Assembly: GCA_900315925.1 (NCBI GenBank)
Contig: ONAV01000004.1
Coordinates: forward strand, 28,653 to 92,652
Origin: an uncultured Selenomonadales bacterium
Lineage (GTDB): Bacteria; Bacillota; Negativicutes; Acidaminococcales; Acidaminococcaceae
Direction: 5' to 3'
DNA length: 64,000 bases
Shown: positions 17,666 to 25,862 of the stretch, in pieces
How the letters are laid out: every line of letters starts with the position of its first letter
Numbering within the stretch: the first letter of the stretch is position 1
Program-made: the position numbers and the translations under genes
Notes under the pieces: generated by a model
Told to the model about the DNA's origin: nothing
The model's input: the letters and a program-made list of their open reading frames with translations, nothing else
Databases searched by the model: none

Positions 17666-17854
17666 TTAGCTAACGGTGGTCGAGAAAGACTTAACCTGAC
17701 TAGCAGTTTTGCTGAAGTTGGTTTTAATAGCTCCACCTAAACCGCTTTCCTGCAATGCATAAACCGCAATTGCTACGACAAATGCTAACAGCAGCGCATA
17801 CTCAACGATACCCTGGCCTTTCCCTTTGAAATAATCTCTCAAAGAAACTAACAT
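17666..17854 (-). CDS. flp: Flp major pilin
   Basis: 62 residues, the normal length. FKGKGQG then IVEYALLLAFVVAIAVYAL is the Flp leader and assembly helix, with Glu-Tyr after the cleavage glycine. A short serine/threonine-rich tail completes the mature pilin of about 45 residues. An AAAGGAGGAAC site and a dedicated promoter precede it, and a strong palindrome follows. All of this fits a highly expressed structural subunit. Confidence 0.93.
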   Translation of the reverse strand: MLVSLRDYFKGKGQGIVEYALLLAFVVAIAVYALQESGLGGAIKTNFSKTASQVKSFSTTVS

Positions 17855-17878
17855 GGTTTGTTCCTCCTTTCCCTAGTA

Positions 17879-17908
17879 ATTATATATACATGTACATGTA
17901 TATGTAAA
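17879..17908 (-). promoter_or_regulatory. flp promoter with 20-base palindromic operator
   Basis: On the minus strand TTTACA (17903-17908), 18 bases, TATAAT (17879-17884). The spacer is filled by a perfect 20-base palindrome at 17884-17903 (core ACATGTACATGT), a likely repressor site. A small hairpin (AAGCCAG-TAAT-CTGGCTT, 17908-17925) overlaps the tadB stop codon and may end upstream transcription. Confidence 0.65.
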
Positions 17909-17923
17909 AGCCAGATTACTGGC

Positions 17924-18886
17924 TTATACATCAATATTGACAATGCGCTGGATGATAATAAAACCAATAATAACCATAACAACGGCAATCGCTATGGCTA
18001 TCTGGCCAAGCCGTTCTGTAAACAAAGGTTCAATATAACCTGGATTTATTACGCTAATAAAGGCGCCCAAAGCAAACGGCAACACCCCAAGAACATACCC
18101 CGATATCCTTCCCTGCGAAGTTAACGTATGAATCTCACGGCGCATGCGAATCCGATCCTGAATCGTATCACTGATGGTATCCAGAATGTGAGCCAGATCA
18201 CCACCCACCTGCTGTTGAATCAATACCGCTGTCACTACCAGCGAAAAGTCCGGGCTGCCGACACGTTTATCCATATCGTCCAAAGCCCGCTCTATAGAAG
18301 TCCCCAGATTGATATCCCGCATCACATGCTTAAATTCATCACTGATAGGAGGTTCCATCTCTTTGGCAATCAAATCCATCGCCTGCATAAAACTGAAACC
18401 GGCCCGCATGGCGTTAGCCACCATCATGAGACAATCTCCCAACTGATTGGTAAAAGCAGCTTCCCGACGGCTGATCTTCAACAATACAAATACCCATTCC
18501 GCTGCTACCACCACAACGGCAACTAAAACACCGGCAAACAGCTTTTTCGTCACAATAAAAACAATGGCTGCTGATAAAAATGCACTTAACCCCAACAAAA
18601 TCAGGAATTCAGTTCCTAACAAGGGAATTCCTGCCTTTTGCATTTTAAAGTCAAGTCCACGGGCATGACGGATATTGCTCAGCAGCTTTCCGCTGCTACG
18701 CAGAATATCCATGAGCCGTTCCGCAAGAGGCTTGCTCTCTTTTGGTTTTTCCTGAGTATCCATCTCCCCGGAGTAGTAACGCATACGGCGGGCTAACGCA
18801 CGCCGACTACGGGAACGGTATTCCAGCAAAAGGAACAGTATCAGCAGAATAAACAAAGTGCTGATGAGGGAAATCACAAAAATCAT
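17924..18886 (-). CDS. tadB: TadB inner-membrane pilus platform protein
   Basis: 320 residues. An N-terminal helix, a basic loop (RSRSRRALARRM), paired helices, the F-domain sequence LGDCLMMVANAMRAGFSF, then QQVGGDLAHILDTI and two C-terminal helices give the TadB type. It partners TadC. It lies four bases after the CpaE-like gene and is separated from tadA and tadC by flp and tadE. Confidence 0.9.
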   Translation of the reverse strand: MIFVISLISTLFILLILFLLLEYRSRSRRALARRMRYYSGEMDTQEKPKESKPLAERLMDILRSSGKLLSNIRHARGLDFKMQKAGIPLLGTEFLILLGLSAFLSAAIVFIVTKKLFAGVLVAVVVVAAEWVFVLLKISRREAAFTNQLGDCLMMVANAMRAGFSFMQAMDLIAKEMEPPISDEFKHVMRDINLGTSIERALDDMDKRVGSPDFSLVVTAVLIQQQVGGDLAHILDTISDTIQDRIRMRREIHTLTSQGRISGYVLGVLPFALGAFISVINPGYIEPLFTERLGQIAIAIAVVMVIIGFIIIQRIVNIDV

Positions 18887-18889
18887 AGT

Positions 18890-20017
18890 TTATCCCCACC
18901 TTACATGGGTTTTAGACCCGATAATTTCATCCGCCAGCTGGTTTATGAAACGGGCAAACTTGGAATCCGGCTGCTCCAAAATCGCCATCTGCCCATTATT
19001 GGCAGCGGAAGAAACCAGCATGTATTCATTGGGAATAATAGACACTTTAGGATACCCCAAAGCTTCCGCCAGCTTGTTTTGTTCATTGGTATCGCAAGGT
19101 TCCACACGGGTAAACACTGTCCTTACCCGCTCCTGGTAATCCGGCCAGGCTTTAAAAATTTCCAACGCACGCTGCATATGCTGGATTTCAAAAGTACCGC
19201 TGATCATGGAAACCAGGTAGGTAATATCGCTGGCTTCCGCCGTAGCAATGGAAATAGGGGTAAAACCGGAAGGAATATCAATGAGCACATAGCGGCAAAT
19301 GCTCCGAGCCATGCTCACCACTTCTATAAAGGATTTTATATCCACCATCTCCGCATACTCGGGCCGCCGGGTGCCACATAACACACGAAGGTTTTCCGCT
19401 ATCGGCAGAAAATAAGAGTTCAACGTTACGGGAGACAGGAAATTAATATCCCGTACCGCTTCCATAATCGTAGTCTTTGGCGCCAGGTTAAAGAACACGG
19501 ACATATCCCCAAACTGTAAATCCGCATCAATAACACCCACCTGCTGACCGGTTTTCTGGGCTAAAGCCATACCTAAATTGGCAATAAGAGTTGTTTTCCC
19601 GCTCTTCCCTTTGGGACTGAAAAAAGATATTACATTGGAACCTGCCGCGATTCCTGTTTTTTCAAAGGTCTTAACAGCTTCCTGCAATTCCTCACTGGTA
19701 AAGGGTTTAATCAGAAAGCCCCGGGCTCCGGCGCCGGCCATGGTTTCCGAATCACTGGCGGCCCATTTGGCGCTCATGCAGATAACCGAAGCTCCCTTAA
19801 ATGTGGTGGTAAACTCTTCAATCAGGGAAGCATCATCATCACTTTCATCTATGTCCAACAATATCATGTTAGGCTTGAACATAGCGCCCTGCCCCAGAGC
19901 GTCGCCACTCTGTTGATAACGGGCAACCAGTTCAAAATCTTTTGTATTGCGCACCACGCTGGACAGGCGCTCTAACATCAACCGGTTGCCTTCTACTAAT
20001 ATTACCCGATATGCCAT
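18890..20017 (-). CDS. tadZ: CpaE/TadZ localisation ATPase with receiver-like domain
   Basis: 375 residues. Residues 1-120 form an atypical response-regulator receiver (ILLDIDESDDDASL, ending GARGFLIKPF). Residues 130-375 are a MinD/ParA-type ATPase with the deviant Walker motif SPKGKSGKTT, keeping the signature lysine, and VGVIDADLQFGD. TadZ/CpaE proteins direct the Tad machine to a cell pole. A second, shorter paralogue lies immediately upstream. Confidence 0.88.
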   Translation of the reverse strand: MAYRVILVEGNRLMLERLSSVVRNTKDFELVARYQQSGDALGQGAMFKPNMILLDIDESDDDASLIEEFTTTFKGASVICMSAKWAASDSETMAGAGARGFLIKPFTSEELQEAVKTFEKTGIAAGSNVISFFSPKGKSGKTTLIANLGMALAQKTGQQVGVIDADLQFGDMSVFFNLAPKTTIMEAVRDINFLSPVTLNSYFLPIAENLRVLCGTRRPEYAEMVDIKSFIEVVSMARSICRYVLIDIPSGFTPISIATAEASDITYLVSMISGTFEIQHMQRALEIFKAWPDYQERVRTVFTRVEPCDTNEQNKLAEALGYPKVSIIPNEYMLVSSAANNGQMAILEQPDSKFARFINQLADEIIGSKTHVRWG

Positions 20018-20031
20018 CTGTCAGCACCTGC

Positions 20032-20850
20032 CTATCTGAATAACTTACTGAACCAGGACGAATTGCTATCTTCTTTTCCGTCTACTTCTTCCAAAGGATT
20101 ACCCGTGTACCGGGCTACCAAATTCCGGAGTTCCGTCTTAAGAGGCGACGCCTTGGTATCCAAAACCAGGGGACAGCCTGTCTTAATAGAACGGGTTGCT
20201 GTGCCAAAATCATTGGGCAAAACATGGTAGAACTCTGAACCCAGCAACTGTTCCACATCCTGCAAGTCAATACGGGTCTTGGAATTACTCCGGTTCAAAA
20301 TCATACGAATCTTGTTGGTATCATATCCCAAACCATGTATGGTATCATTACCACTCTTCATATTTTTAATGGTGGGAATAAAGTCTACTATTCCAAGGAA
20401 ACTAATAATGGTACTCATTTCCATAGCCATCAGGTTCACTTCACTGAAGGTAGAAGCAGTGTCAATGACAAGGAAATCAAATTTTAACTGTAACTGCGAC
20501 AAAATCAGCTTTACATCATTCGTTTGGATGTTATAGGCTTCCTCTAACTTTAAGGGTGCAGCCAAAACCCCAAAAGGAACATCGTAGCGATCATAAGTGG
20601 TGAGAAAAGCCTGCACATTAAAGTTTTCTATTTCTTTTTCCTGTGCGGCGATAGCATCCGCCAATGTGTATGTGGGCTGCAATTGCAGATAGTTGCATAC
20701 ATCGCCGAATTGCAGATCCAAATCCACCAGGCACACCCGGTAGCCTTCCTTGGCCAGTTCTGCCGCCATATTTATAGCTATCAGAGTTTTGCCCACGGCT
20801 GAAGCCGTGCTGAAAACCGTAATGACTGTGCCTCTGCGTGCATCTGCCAT
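20032..20850 (-). CDS. Second CpaE/TadZ-like MinD-family ATPase
   Basis: About 272 residues and no receiver domain. The P-loop reads STASAVGKTLIAINMAAEL and is followed by VCLVDLDLQFGDVCNYLQL. The position of the signature lysine of deviant Walker motifs is occupied by alanine, so ATP-driven dimerisation may be altered. The start at 20850 follows AAAGGAGGGAAC, and the GTG at 20886 is less likely. It sits between the secretin and the CpaE gene with tight spacing. Confidence 0.85.
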   Translation of the reverse strand: MADARRGTVITVFSTASAVGKTLIAINMAAELAKEGYRVCLVDLDLQFGDVCNYLQLQPTYTLADAIAAQEKEIENFNVQAFLTTYDRYDVPFGVLAAPLKLEEAYNIQTNDVKLILSQLQLKFDFLVIDTASTFSEVNLMAMEMSTIISFLGIVDFIPTIKNMKSGNDTIHGLGYDTNKIRMILNRSNSKTRIDLQDVEQLLGSEFYHVLPNDFGTATRSIKTGCPLVLDTKASPLKTELRNLVARYTGNPLEEVDGKEDSNSSWFSKLFR

Positions 20851-20886
20851 ACAGTTCCCTCCTTTTCCTGCTCTAGCAGGTGTCAC

Positions 20887-22590
20887 TTATCGATTCAGAT
20901 AATCACCTAATGCCGCTTCTTCTCCTCGATTAGCAGCAGGTTGCTCCATAATTACCGGTTCTTCTGCTAACACCGGTTGTTCCACTACAATTTCTTCTTT
21001 CGAAGGCAACACTACCGTCACATTTTGTTCCGGCGCCGGCTTAGAAGAAACAGCATTGTTCGCGGCATCATTCCGTAAAATGGAGTTTATCCGATCACGC
21101 AAAGCGGACTTTTCCCTTGCATAGCCATTTTCTTCGGCCTTTTTCCGCTGCTTTGCAATTTCCCTGGCTGCCCGTTTGGCTTCTTTTTCCGCTGCTTTCT
21201 GTTCTTTCTTTGCTTTATCTTCAGCCCGTTTCTCTTTGATGCGGACAATCTCTTTTTCCACTTCCGGTTCGATTACATTAGCATTCACTTTATTCATGGA
21301 GTGATATTCTGTCTGGCCTTCATTAAAGGCTTCTTTCATCTGGTCAGACATGTTCCACTGCGTATCTTCTCCAACAAGATGAGGAGTAATGATAATAATC
21401 ATTTCCCGTTTATCGCGGGTACGGCTGGTGTGCTTAAAGAATTCACCAATAATCGGAATATTCCCCAGCAACGGTATCTTAGTTACAGTCTTACCGTCTT
21501 CACTGTTCAGCAGACCACCGATGATCATGCTCATACCGTTGGATACATGGATGACCGCTTCCGCTTCCCTGGTAGCCAGAGCCGGAATACTGAAGCCGTT
21601 TTGGGTTAGCCCATTGGCGTAATCCAACCGGCTGACCTCCGCATGCACCTTGGAAGTAATCTTATCCATCTGATCCACTACCGGTTCAATATTCAGTTTC
21701 ACGCCGTATTCCTTCCATTCGATGGTAATACTGCCATCCTTGTTAACCGGAATCGGAATACTTCCACCAATCAAAATCTTGGCTTTTTCCCCGCTCAGGG
21801 TAGAAATATTAGGACGGGATAAAACCCGGGCTTTCCCTTGGGTAATCAAAGCTCTCAATGCAGCATTGATTGTGGAAGAGTGCCGAACCAACCAGCCGCC
21901 CCAACCACGGGTACTCCAGTCTTCGCCGGCATAAATGGCGCCTGTCACATCCACCTTGGTTTCATTGTCACCGCTGGTTCTTGTTCCATATTGAATACCA
22001 AGTTCTTTCTTGTTACTGGAAGAAATTTCAATAACTTGTGCTTCTAAGCGAATCTGAGCCGGATGAGCCATCTGTAACAGATCGATTACATTACCACCGG
22101 TCTTATCCATGGCTTTCGCCGCATTTCCGTCACTCGAAGTAGTAGTCGGAGTTGTACCGGTATAGAGTCCGGCCACTTTTAAGGCGAGATTTTTTTCATA
22201 TTGATTCATCACGGTACCGCGCAACAGTATTTTATTTCCTACCATTTGTACCGTTACGCCCGGCAAATTAATAGCCTTTTCTATCATGGCAGCCAAGCCG
22301 GCATTTTCACCGGTCACCGTCACCAGATATTCCTGCCGTCCGTTCGCGCCCCAAACAAGCAAAGAAGTAGAACCCGCTTTTTTACCAACCAACAGAAACT
22401 CTCTGGCCGAAAGCAGCTGCACATCCGCAATTTCCGGATTCCCAACTGCTACCCGGTTTAAACCGGCTTCCTGCACATAGCGGGATTCATTCACACTGAC
22501 ATTCAGAGGAGTTGCTGCTATGGCAACCGGAGCTGACAGAAGAATTCCTGCGCTTAATAAACCTGCAAAAATTTTATTACGCTTCATCAT
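20887..22590 (-). CDS. rcpA: RcpA/CpaC outer-membrane secretin
   Basis: 567 residues. Signal peptide (AGILLSAPVAIAATP), the pilus/secretin N-terminal domain with EFLLVGKKAGSTSLLVWG, a BON-like segment, then the secretin barrel with VHVSNGMSMIIGGLL and KIPLLGNIPIIGEFF. This is the outer-membrane pore for Flp pili, and its presence implies an outer membrane. An unusual tail of about 150 residues follows the barrel, with a Lys/Ala/Glu coiled coil and a Pro/Glu/Val-rich end. Start supported by GGGGAGG. Confidence 0.92.
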   Translation of the reverse strand: MMKRNKIFAGLLSAGILLSAPVAIAATPLNVSVNESRYVQEAGLNRVAVGNPEIADVQLLSAREFLLVGKKAGSTSLLVWGANGRQEYLVTVTGENAGLAAMIEKAINLPGVTVQMVGNKILLRGTVMNQYEKNLALKVAGLYTGTTPTTTSSDGNAAKAMDKTGGNVIDLLQMAHPAQIRLEAQVIEISSSNKKELGIQYGTRTSGDNETKVDVTGAIYAGEDWSTRGWGGWLVRHSSTINAALRALITQGKARVLSRPNISTLSGEKAKILIGGSIPIPVNKDGSITIEWKEYGVKLNIEPVVDQMDKITSKVHAEVSRLDYANGLTQNGFSIPALATREAEAVIHVSNGMSMIIGGLLNSEDGKTVTKIPLLGNIPIIGEFFKHTSRTRDKREMIIIITPHLVGEDTQWNMSDQMKEAFNEGQTEYHSMNKVNANVIEPEVEKEIVRIKEKRAEDKAKKEQKAAEKEAKRAAREIAKQRKKAEENGYAREKSALRDRINSILRNDAANNAVSSKPAPEQNVTVVLPSKEEIVVEQPVLAEEPVIMEQPAANRGEEAALGDYLNR

Positions 22591-22593
22591 CTG

Positions 22594-23550
22594 TTACCTC
22601 CCCACCGTTGTCGTTGTTCCGCGAATAATCTGCACATTGGCAGTCGGGGAAGTATCTATATCCGCTCCCGGAGGAATGGTTCCCGCCGGAGGCGGTGTTA
22701 CCGGCATCTTGCCGCTGGACTTTGTTACGGAATAATAGGTATCGTCGCTGATCCCGTTCGAGGGACGATACGGACGAAGTACCAGATAAATCTGCCCCAA
22801 CTGAGCTTTAGCCGCCAGTTTCAGAGCATCTTCCGGTACCAGCGCCATAGTGGCCATTGCCGGGTTACCGGTCACTTTGGGCTGACCTACCGCATTCGTA
22901 TTCTGGGCTTTTGTATTTTTATCATCCGATTTAGCCCGTGTGCTAACATCGTTTGCACTTTCAACCTGTTTATTAATAGCCAGCAACAATACATTCTGCA
23001 GAATCATTTCGCTGACCACTTTATTATTTTCTACCTGACTGGACACCAGCATCACATCAACATAATCACCGGGCTGTGCAAAACCTGCCACACCAGTCAC
23101 ATCGCTGATGCCCACTGTAATCGCCCGGCATTCCGGCGGAATACGACCGCTGAGACCCATGTCCAAAATGCTGGCAAATACTTTCTGCGTTGTAATAATC
23201 TCACCCTGATTAATTGCAACCCGAGTAGGACGTCCCACCAGGTCTGCCGTACTCATTAAAGCGCCATTAGGCACTTTGTTAGAGGGCATTGTCATAAGAC
23301 TCAGCATTTCTTCCTTGATCAGCGTGCGTTCCGGAATGCTGGTCTTTGCCGTTACAATCGTAACATCTTTTACCTGTGCCTGCTTAACTACAGGCTGTTG
23401 TTGCGGAACCGGTTTCTGTTTTTCCGCTGTTAGCCTGGTGAGAGTAAAATATATGAGCAGGAAAATAATCAACGCCACTACGCCACAAATCATCAATAGC
23501 TGTCGAGGTGTCAAACGCTCCATAATTGTGCTTAATTTCGGTAGTTTCAA
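22594..23550 (-). CDS. rcpC: RcpC/CpaB pilus assembly protein
   Basis: 318 residues. One N-terminal membrane helix (MICGVVALIIFLLIYFTL), a periplasmic SAF domain (VTAKTSIPERTLIKEEML, then ATRVAINQGEIIT) and the RcpC domain with CRAITVGISDVTGVAGFAQ and GDYVDVMLV. It works with the secretin. The start is TTG with an AAAAGGGG site. First gene of the main Tad operon. Confidence 0.9.
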   Translation of the reverse strand: MKLPKLSTIMERLTPRQLLMICGVVALIIFLLIYFTLTRLTAEKQKPVPQQQPVVKQAQVKDVTIVTAKTSIPERTLIKEEMLSLMTMPSNKVPNGALMSTADLVGRPTRVAINQGEIITTQKVFASILDMGLSGRIPPECRAITVGISDVTGVAGFAQPGDYVDVMLVSSQVENNKVVSEMILQNVLLLAINKQVESANDVSTRAKSDDKNTKAQNTNAVGQPKVTGNPAMATMALVPEDALKLAAKAQLGQIYLVLRPYRPSNGISDDTYYSVTKSSGKMPVTPPPAGTIPPGADIDTSPTANVQIIRGTTTTVGR

Positions 23551-23603
23551 AATAAAACCCCTTTTCTTTAATAGTTTTACTGGAAATTTATGTCTAAAAT
23601 ATG

Positions 23604-23645
23604 TTAAAATGGGAAGCGAAATAAAACTCGTATGATTTTGCGCAT
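23604..23645 (-). other. Possible 13-codon leader ORF in the tad mRNA
   Basis: ATG CGC AAA ATC to TAA encodes 13 basic and hydrophobic residues ahead of rcpC. GGGAGG lies only three bases before the ATG, closer than usual, so translation is uncertain. Confidence 0.3.
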
Positions 23646-23669
23646 AAACCTCCCACCTTACTAAGTATT

Positions 23670-23699
23670 ATGATACCGCTTTCATAGTAGATTTGTCAA
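23670..23699 (-). promoter_or_regulatory. Main Tad operon promoter
   Basis: On the minus strand a perfect TTGACA (23694-23699), 18 bases, TATCAT (23670-23675), about 120 bases before rcpC. The leader is long enough for regulation. Confidence 0.75.
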
Positions 23700-23718
23700 G
23701 ATTTCAGAGAATAAATTT

Positions 23719-24393
23719 ATGAATTTAACAGTCTTTTCTGAACATTTATTAATATTGCTCCCGCCCCTTCTGCTATCTTTTGTCTGTACTATAGCAGGTT
23801 CCCTCTGGATCGACAGGCTATACCGTCAGGAAAAGGATGACAGTTTGTTAAGCTTTCCGGATCAGATTGCAAAACGGGCAAAATTTCGCAAACCTTTATT
23901 GTTTTTTTTATTGTTGTTCTGCCTTGGGAAAACATGGTACGCTGTATCTATACCAACAGTAATATATTACACCGTTGCCATTATCTTTCTGTCTTTTATT
24001 ACTGTCACAGATTTTGAGCAATATGTGATTTTTGACAACATGCTGTTACCTCTTGCTGCTCTTGGCCTGTGCTATACTATACACCAGCAACTATCAATAA
24101 CAGAGCATCTTGCAGCAGGTTTAGGCGGCGGATTGCTTTTTTTACTGCTTACCATTCTGACAAAAGGAGCTATCGGCGGCGGTGACATTAAACTGATTGC
24201 CGCGCTTGGGCTCTGGTTAGGGATTCGCCCATTACTCAGCGTAATCATGTACGGCTTTCTAGCCGGAGGCGCAGCCGCCTTGTTCTTGCTGATTACAAAA
24301 CAAAAAAAACGCCAGGACTACTTTGCTTACGGCCCTTACTTCGCCCTGAGCGGGATTGCGATACTGCTATCATGGATTCGTCCGCTCTTTTAA
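23719..24393 (+). CDS. tadV: Prepilin peptidase (A24 family, TadV/PilD type)
   Basis: 224 residues and about seven membrane helices. The two catalytic aspartates are visible in VTDFEQYVIFD and in GAIGGGDIKL. The N-terminal part lacks the four-cysteine loop of classical PilD, and the region SLWIDRLYRQEK replaces the usual VVIYRLP. The enzyme would cleave the Flp, TadE and large pilin-like leaders encoded on the other strand. It is divergent from the Tad operon with 168 bases between. The ribosome binding site is weak (CAGAGA). Confidence 0.88.
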   Translation: MNLTVFSEHLLILLPPLLLSFVCTIAGSLWIDRLYRQEKDDSLLSFPDQIAKRAKFRKPLLFFLLLFCLGKTWYAVSIPTVIYYTVAIIFLSFITVTDFEQYVIFDNMLLPLAALGLCYTIHQQLSITEHLAAGLGGGLLFLLLTILTKGAIGGGDIKLIAALGLWLGIRPLLSVIMYGFLAGGAAALFLLITKQKKRQDYFAYGPYFALSGIAILLSWIRPLF

Positions 24394-24422
24394 CAACTGT
24401 TTCTTTACCTGAATTCATAAAC

Positions 24423-25862
24423 TCAATGCTGTAAATCAATTTCATTGTGGTTATCTTTTTCCGCACGCACCCCCTTTATTCCATAGTACCGGGCAAAAGC
24501 CACATTTTCCCAACAATTGGCATCATCAGATAGATCATTCTGAACGATATGAAATCCACTCATCAGCACCTCTGTTTTACCCGCCTTTCGAAACGGTTTG
24601 ACGGATAAAACAGAGTTTTTATTTTTCATTTTTGTCTGCTGTACACGAAACAAAAGTTCCTGTTGCCATTCATTCGTTTTACAAAAATTTTGGAGAGTAA
24701 TTACAGATGTCATAATAAAATAGATCACACCTGTTACAGCTAAAAACTTCTTTGCTCTATCCTGAATCAAATTCAGTTTATACTCGTCCTGCATCTGCCA
24801 CACAATACCTGAAGCGATTATTAACCATACCGTTCCGAAAAAACCGCTCCGTTCCGGAAATTCCGGCGCCAGTAACATAACCACGGATGAGCCCAGACTG
24901 ATTACACTTAAAACCGAAACAAATATTATTTCCTTTTTCAAAATTTCACTACCACTGCTTTTATGCATTGCTCCGCATAAAAACCGTAACAAGAAATACC
25001 ATAAAAAAAACTGGCAGATCATTACTTTAAAAAATGTTGAACAATTTGCCTTGATGTATTGCACACTGTCCCATCCGGTTCCATGTATCAAATAAAGACG
25101 CGATACGTTTCCGGGCGACAAAACCAACAGCAGATATCCAATAAACAATCCTGCCAAACCCGCATACATCCAATTATGGATGCTGATTTCATGTTTATGT
25201 AAGCGTAAAAGAAAAAGAAACAGCATCAGGATAATCCAACACACACTGTTTTCATTGGTCCATCCGGAAACAATACCGAAACAAAACATAAAACCGGTAA
25301 AAAACACACTGTCGCCGATCTGTTCCTCAGGAAAATAATACTTTTTTATAAAAGGGACCATAAATCCAAGCAGCATAACACATGTCCAAAGGTAATTGCA
25401 AGCGCCCGTCAGCCACAAAAAAACCGGCGTAAAGCCCGGCGTAAAGGCCCATAAAGCAAAAAAAATCCAAAACACTTTTTTCGGTTCAAATGAAAAAGAC
25501 ACTTTACCCTTATGAATGCACCAGTAAATCTCAACAACCAGCAGCGTGCCGACAAAAGCATTCACAAAATTGAACCCCACTTTTCCTTTCCACAAAAAAA
25601 GCTGGGCAAGCGTATGAGCGACCGACCTGCCCCCCCACGTCAAATAATGCGACCATTGGGATGCCAATAAGTCAGAAAAAGACGAAACCCTGGCTGCGTT
25701 TGCAGACAGCGGGTCATTCATGGCATTCCCCTGCCAGATAAAGGAGTACAGATAATCATCGCCAAACCCCAGTGGGGTTAAATAATTTAAAACATATAAA
25801 AATACAAAAATTATGAGAAGCGTTAACATTCCTCTCTCATCGGTTCTCATTTTTTTCATCAT
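24423..25862 (-). CDS. DUF6056-like polytopic membrane protein, GT-C-like (1)
   Basis: 479 residues with about ten to twelve membrane helices. The first extracellular loop carries LGFGDDYLYSFIW and then WSHYLTWGGRSVAH. An Asp-Asp in this loop is typical of GT-C glycosyltransferases that use lipid-phosphate sugars. Further shared motifs are TGACNYLWT, GWTNENSVCWI, LSPGNVSR, and the C-terminal YYGIKGVR. It overlaps the upstream paralogue by 26 bases and is the last gene of the run. Probably transfers a sugar delivered by the GtrB-like enzyme; this is inference. Confidence 0.7.
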   Translation of the reverse strand: MMKKMRTDERGMLTLLIIFVFLYVLNYLTPLGFGDDYLYSFIWQGNAMNDPLSANAARVSSFSDLLASQWSHYLTWGGRSVAHTLAQLFLWKGKVGFNFVNAFVGTLLVVEIYWCIHKGKVSFSFEPKKVFWIFFALWAFTPGFTPVFLWLTGACNYLWTCVMLLGFMVPFIKKYYFPEEQIGDSVFFTGFMFCFGIVSGWTNENSVCWIILMLFLFLLRLHKHEISIHNWMYAGLAGLFIGYLLLVLSPGNVSRLYLIHGTGWDSVQYIKANCSTFFKVMICQFFLWYFLLRFLCGAMHKSSGSEILKKEIIFVSVLSVISLGSSVVMLLAPEFPERSGFFGTVWLIIASGIVWQMQDEYKLNLIQDRAKKFLAVTGVIYFIMTSVITLQNFCKTNEWQQELLFRVQQTKMKNKNSVLSVKPFRKAGKTEVLMSGFHIVQNDLSDDANCWENVAFARYYGIKGVRAEKDNHNEIDLQH

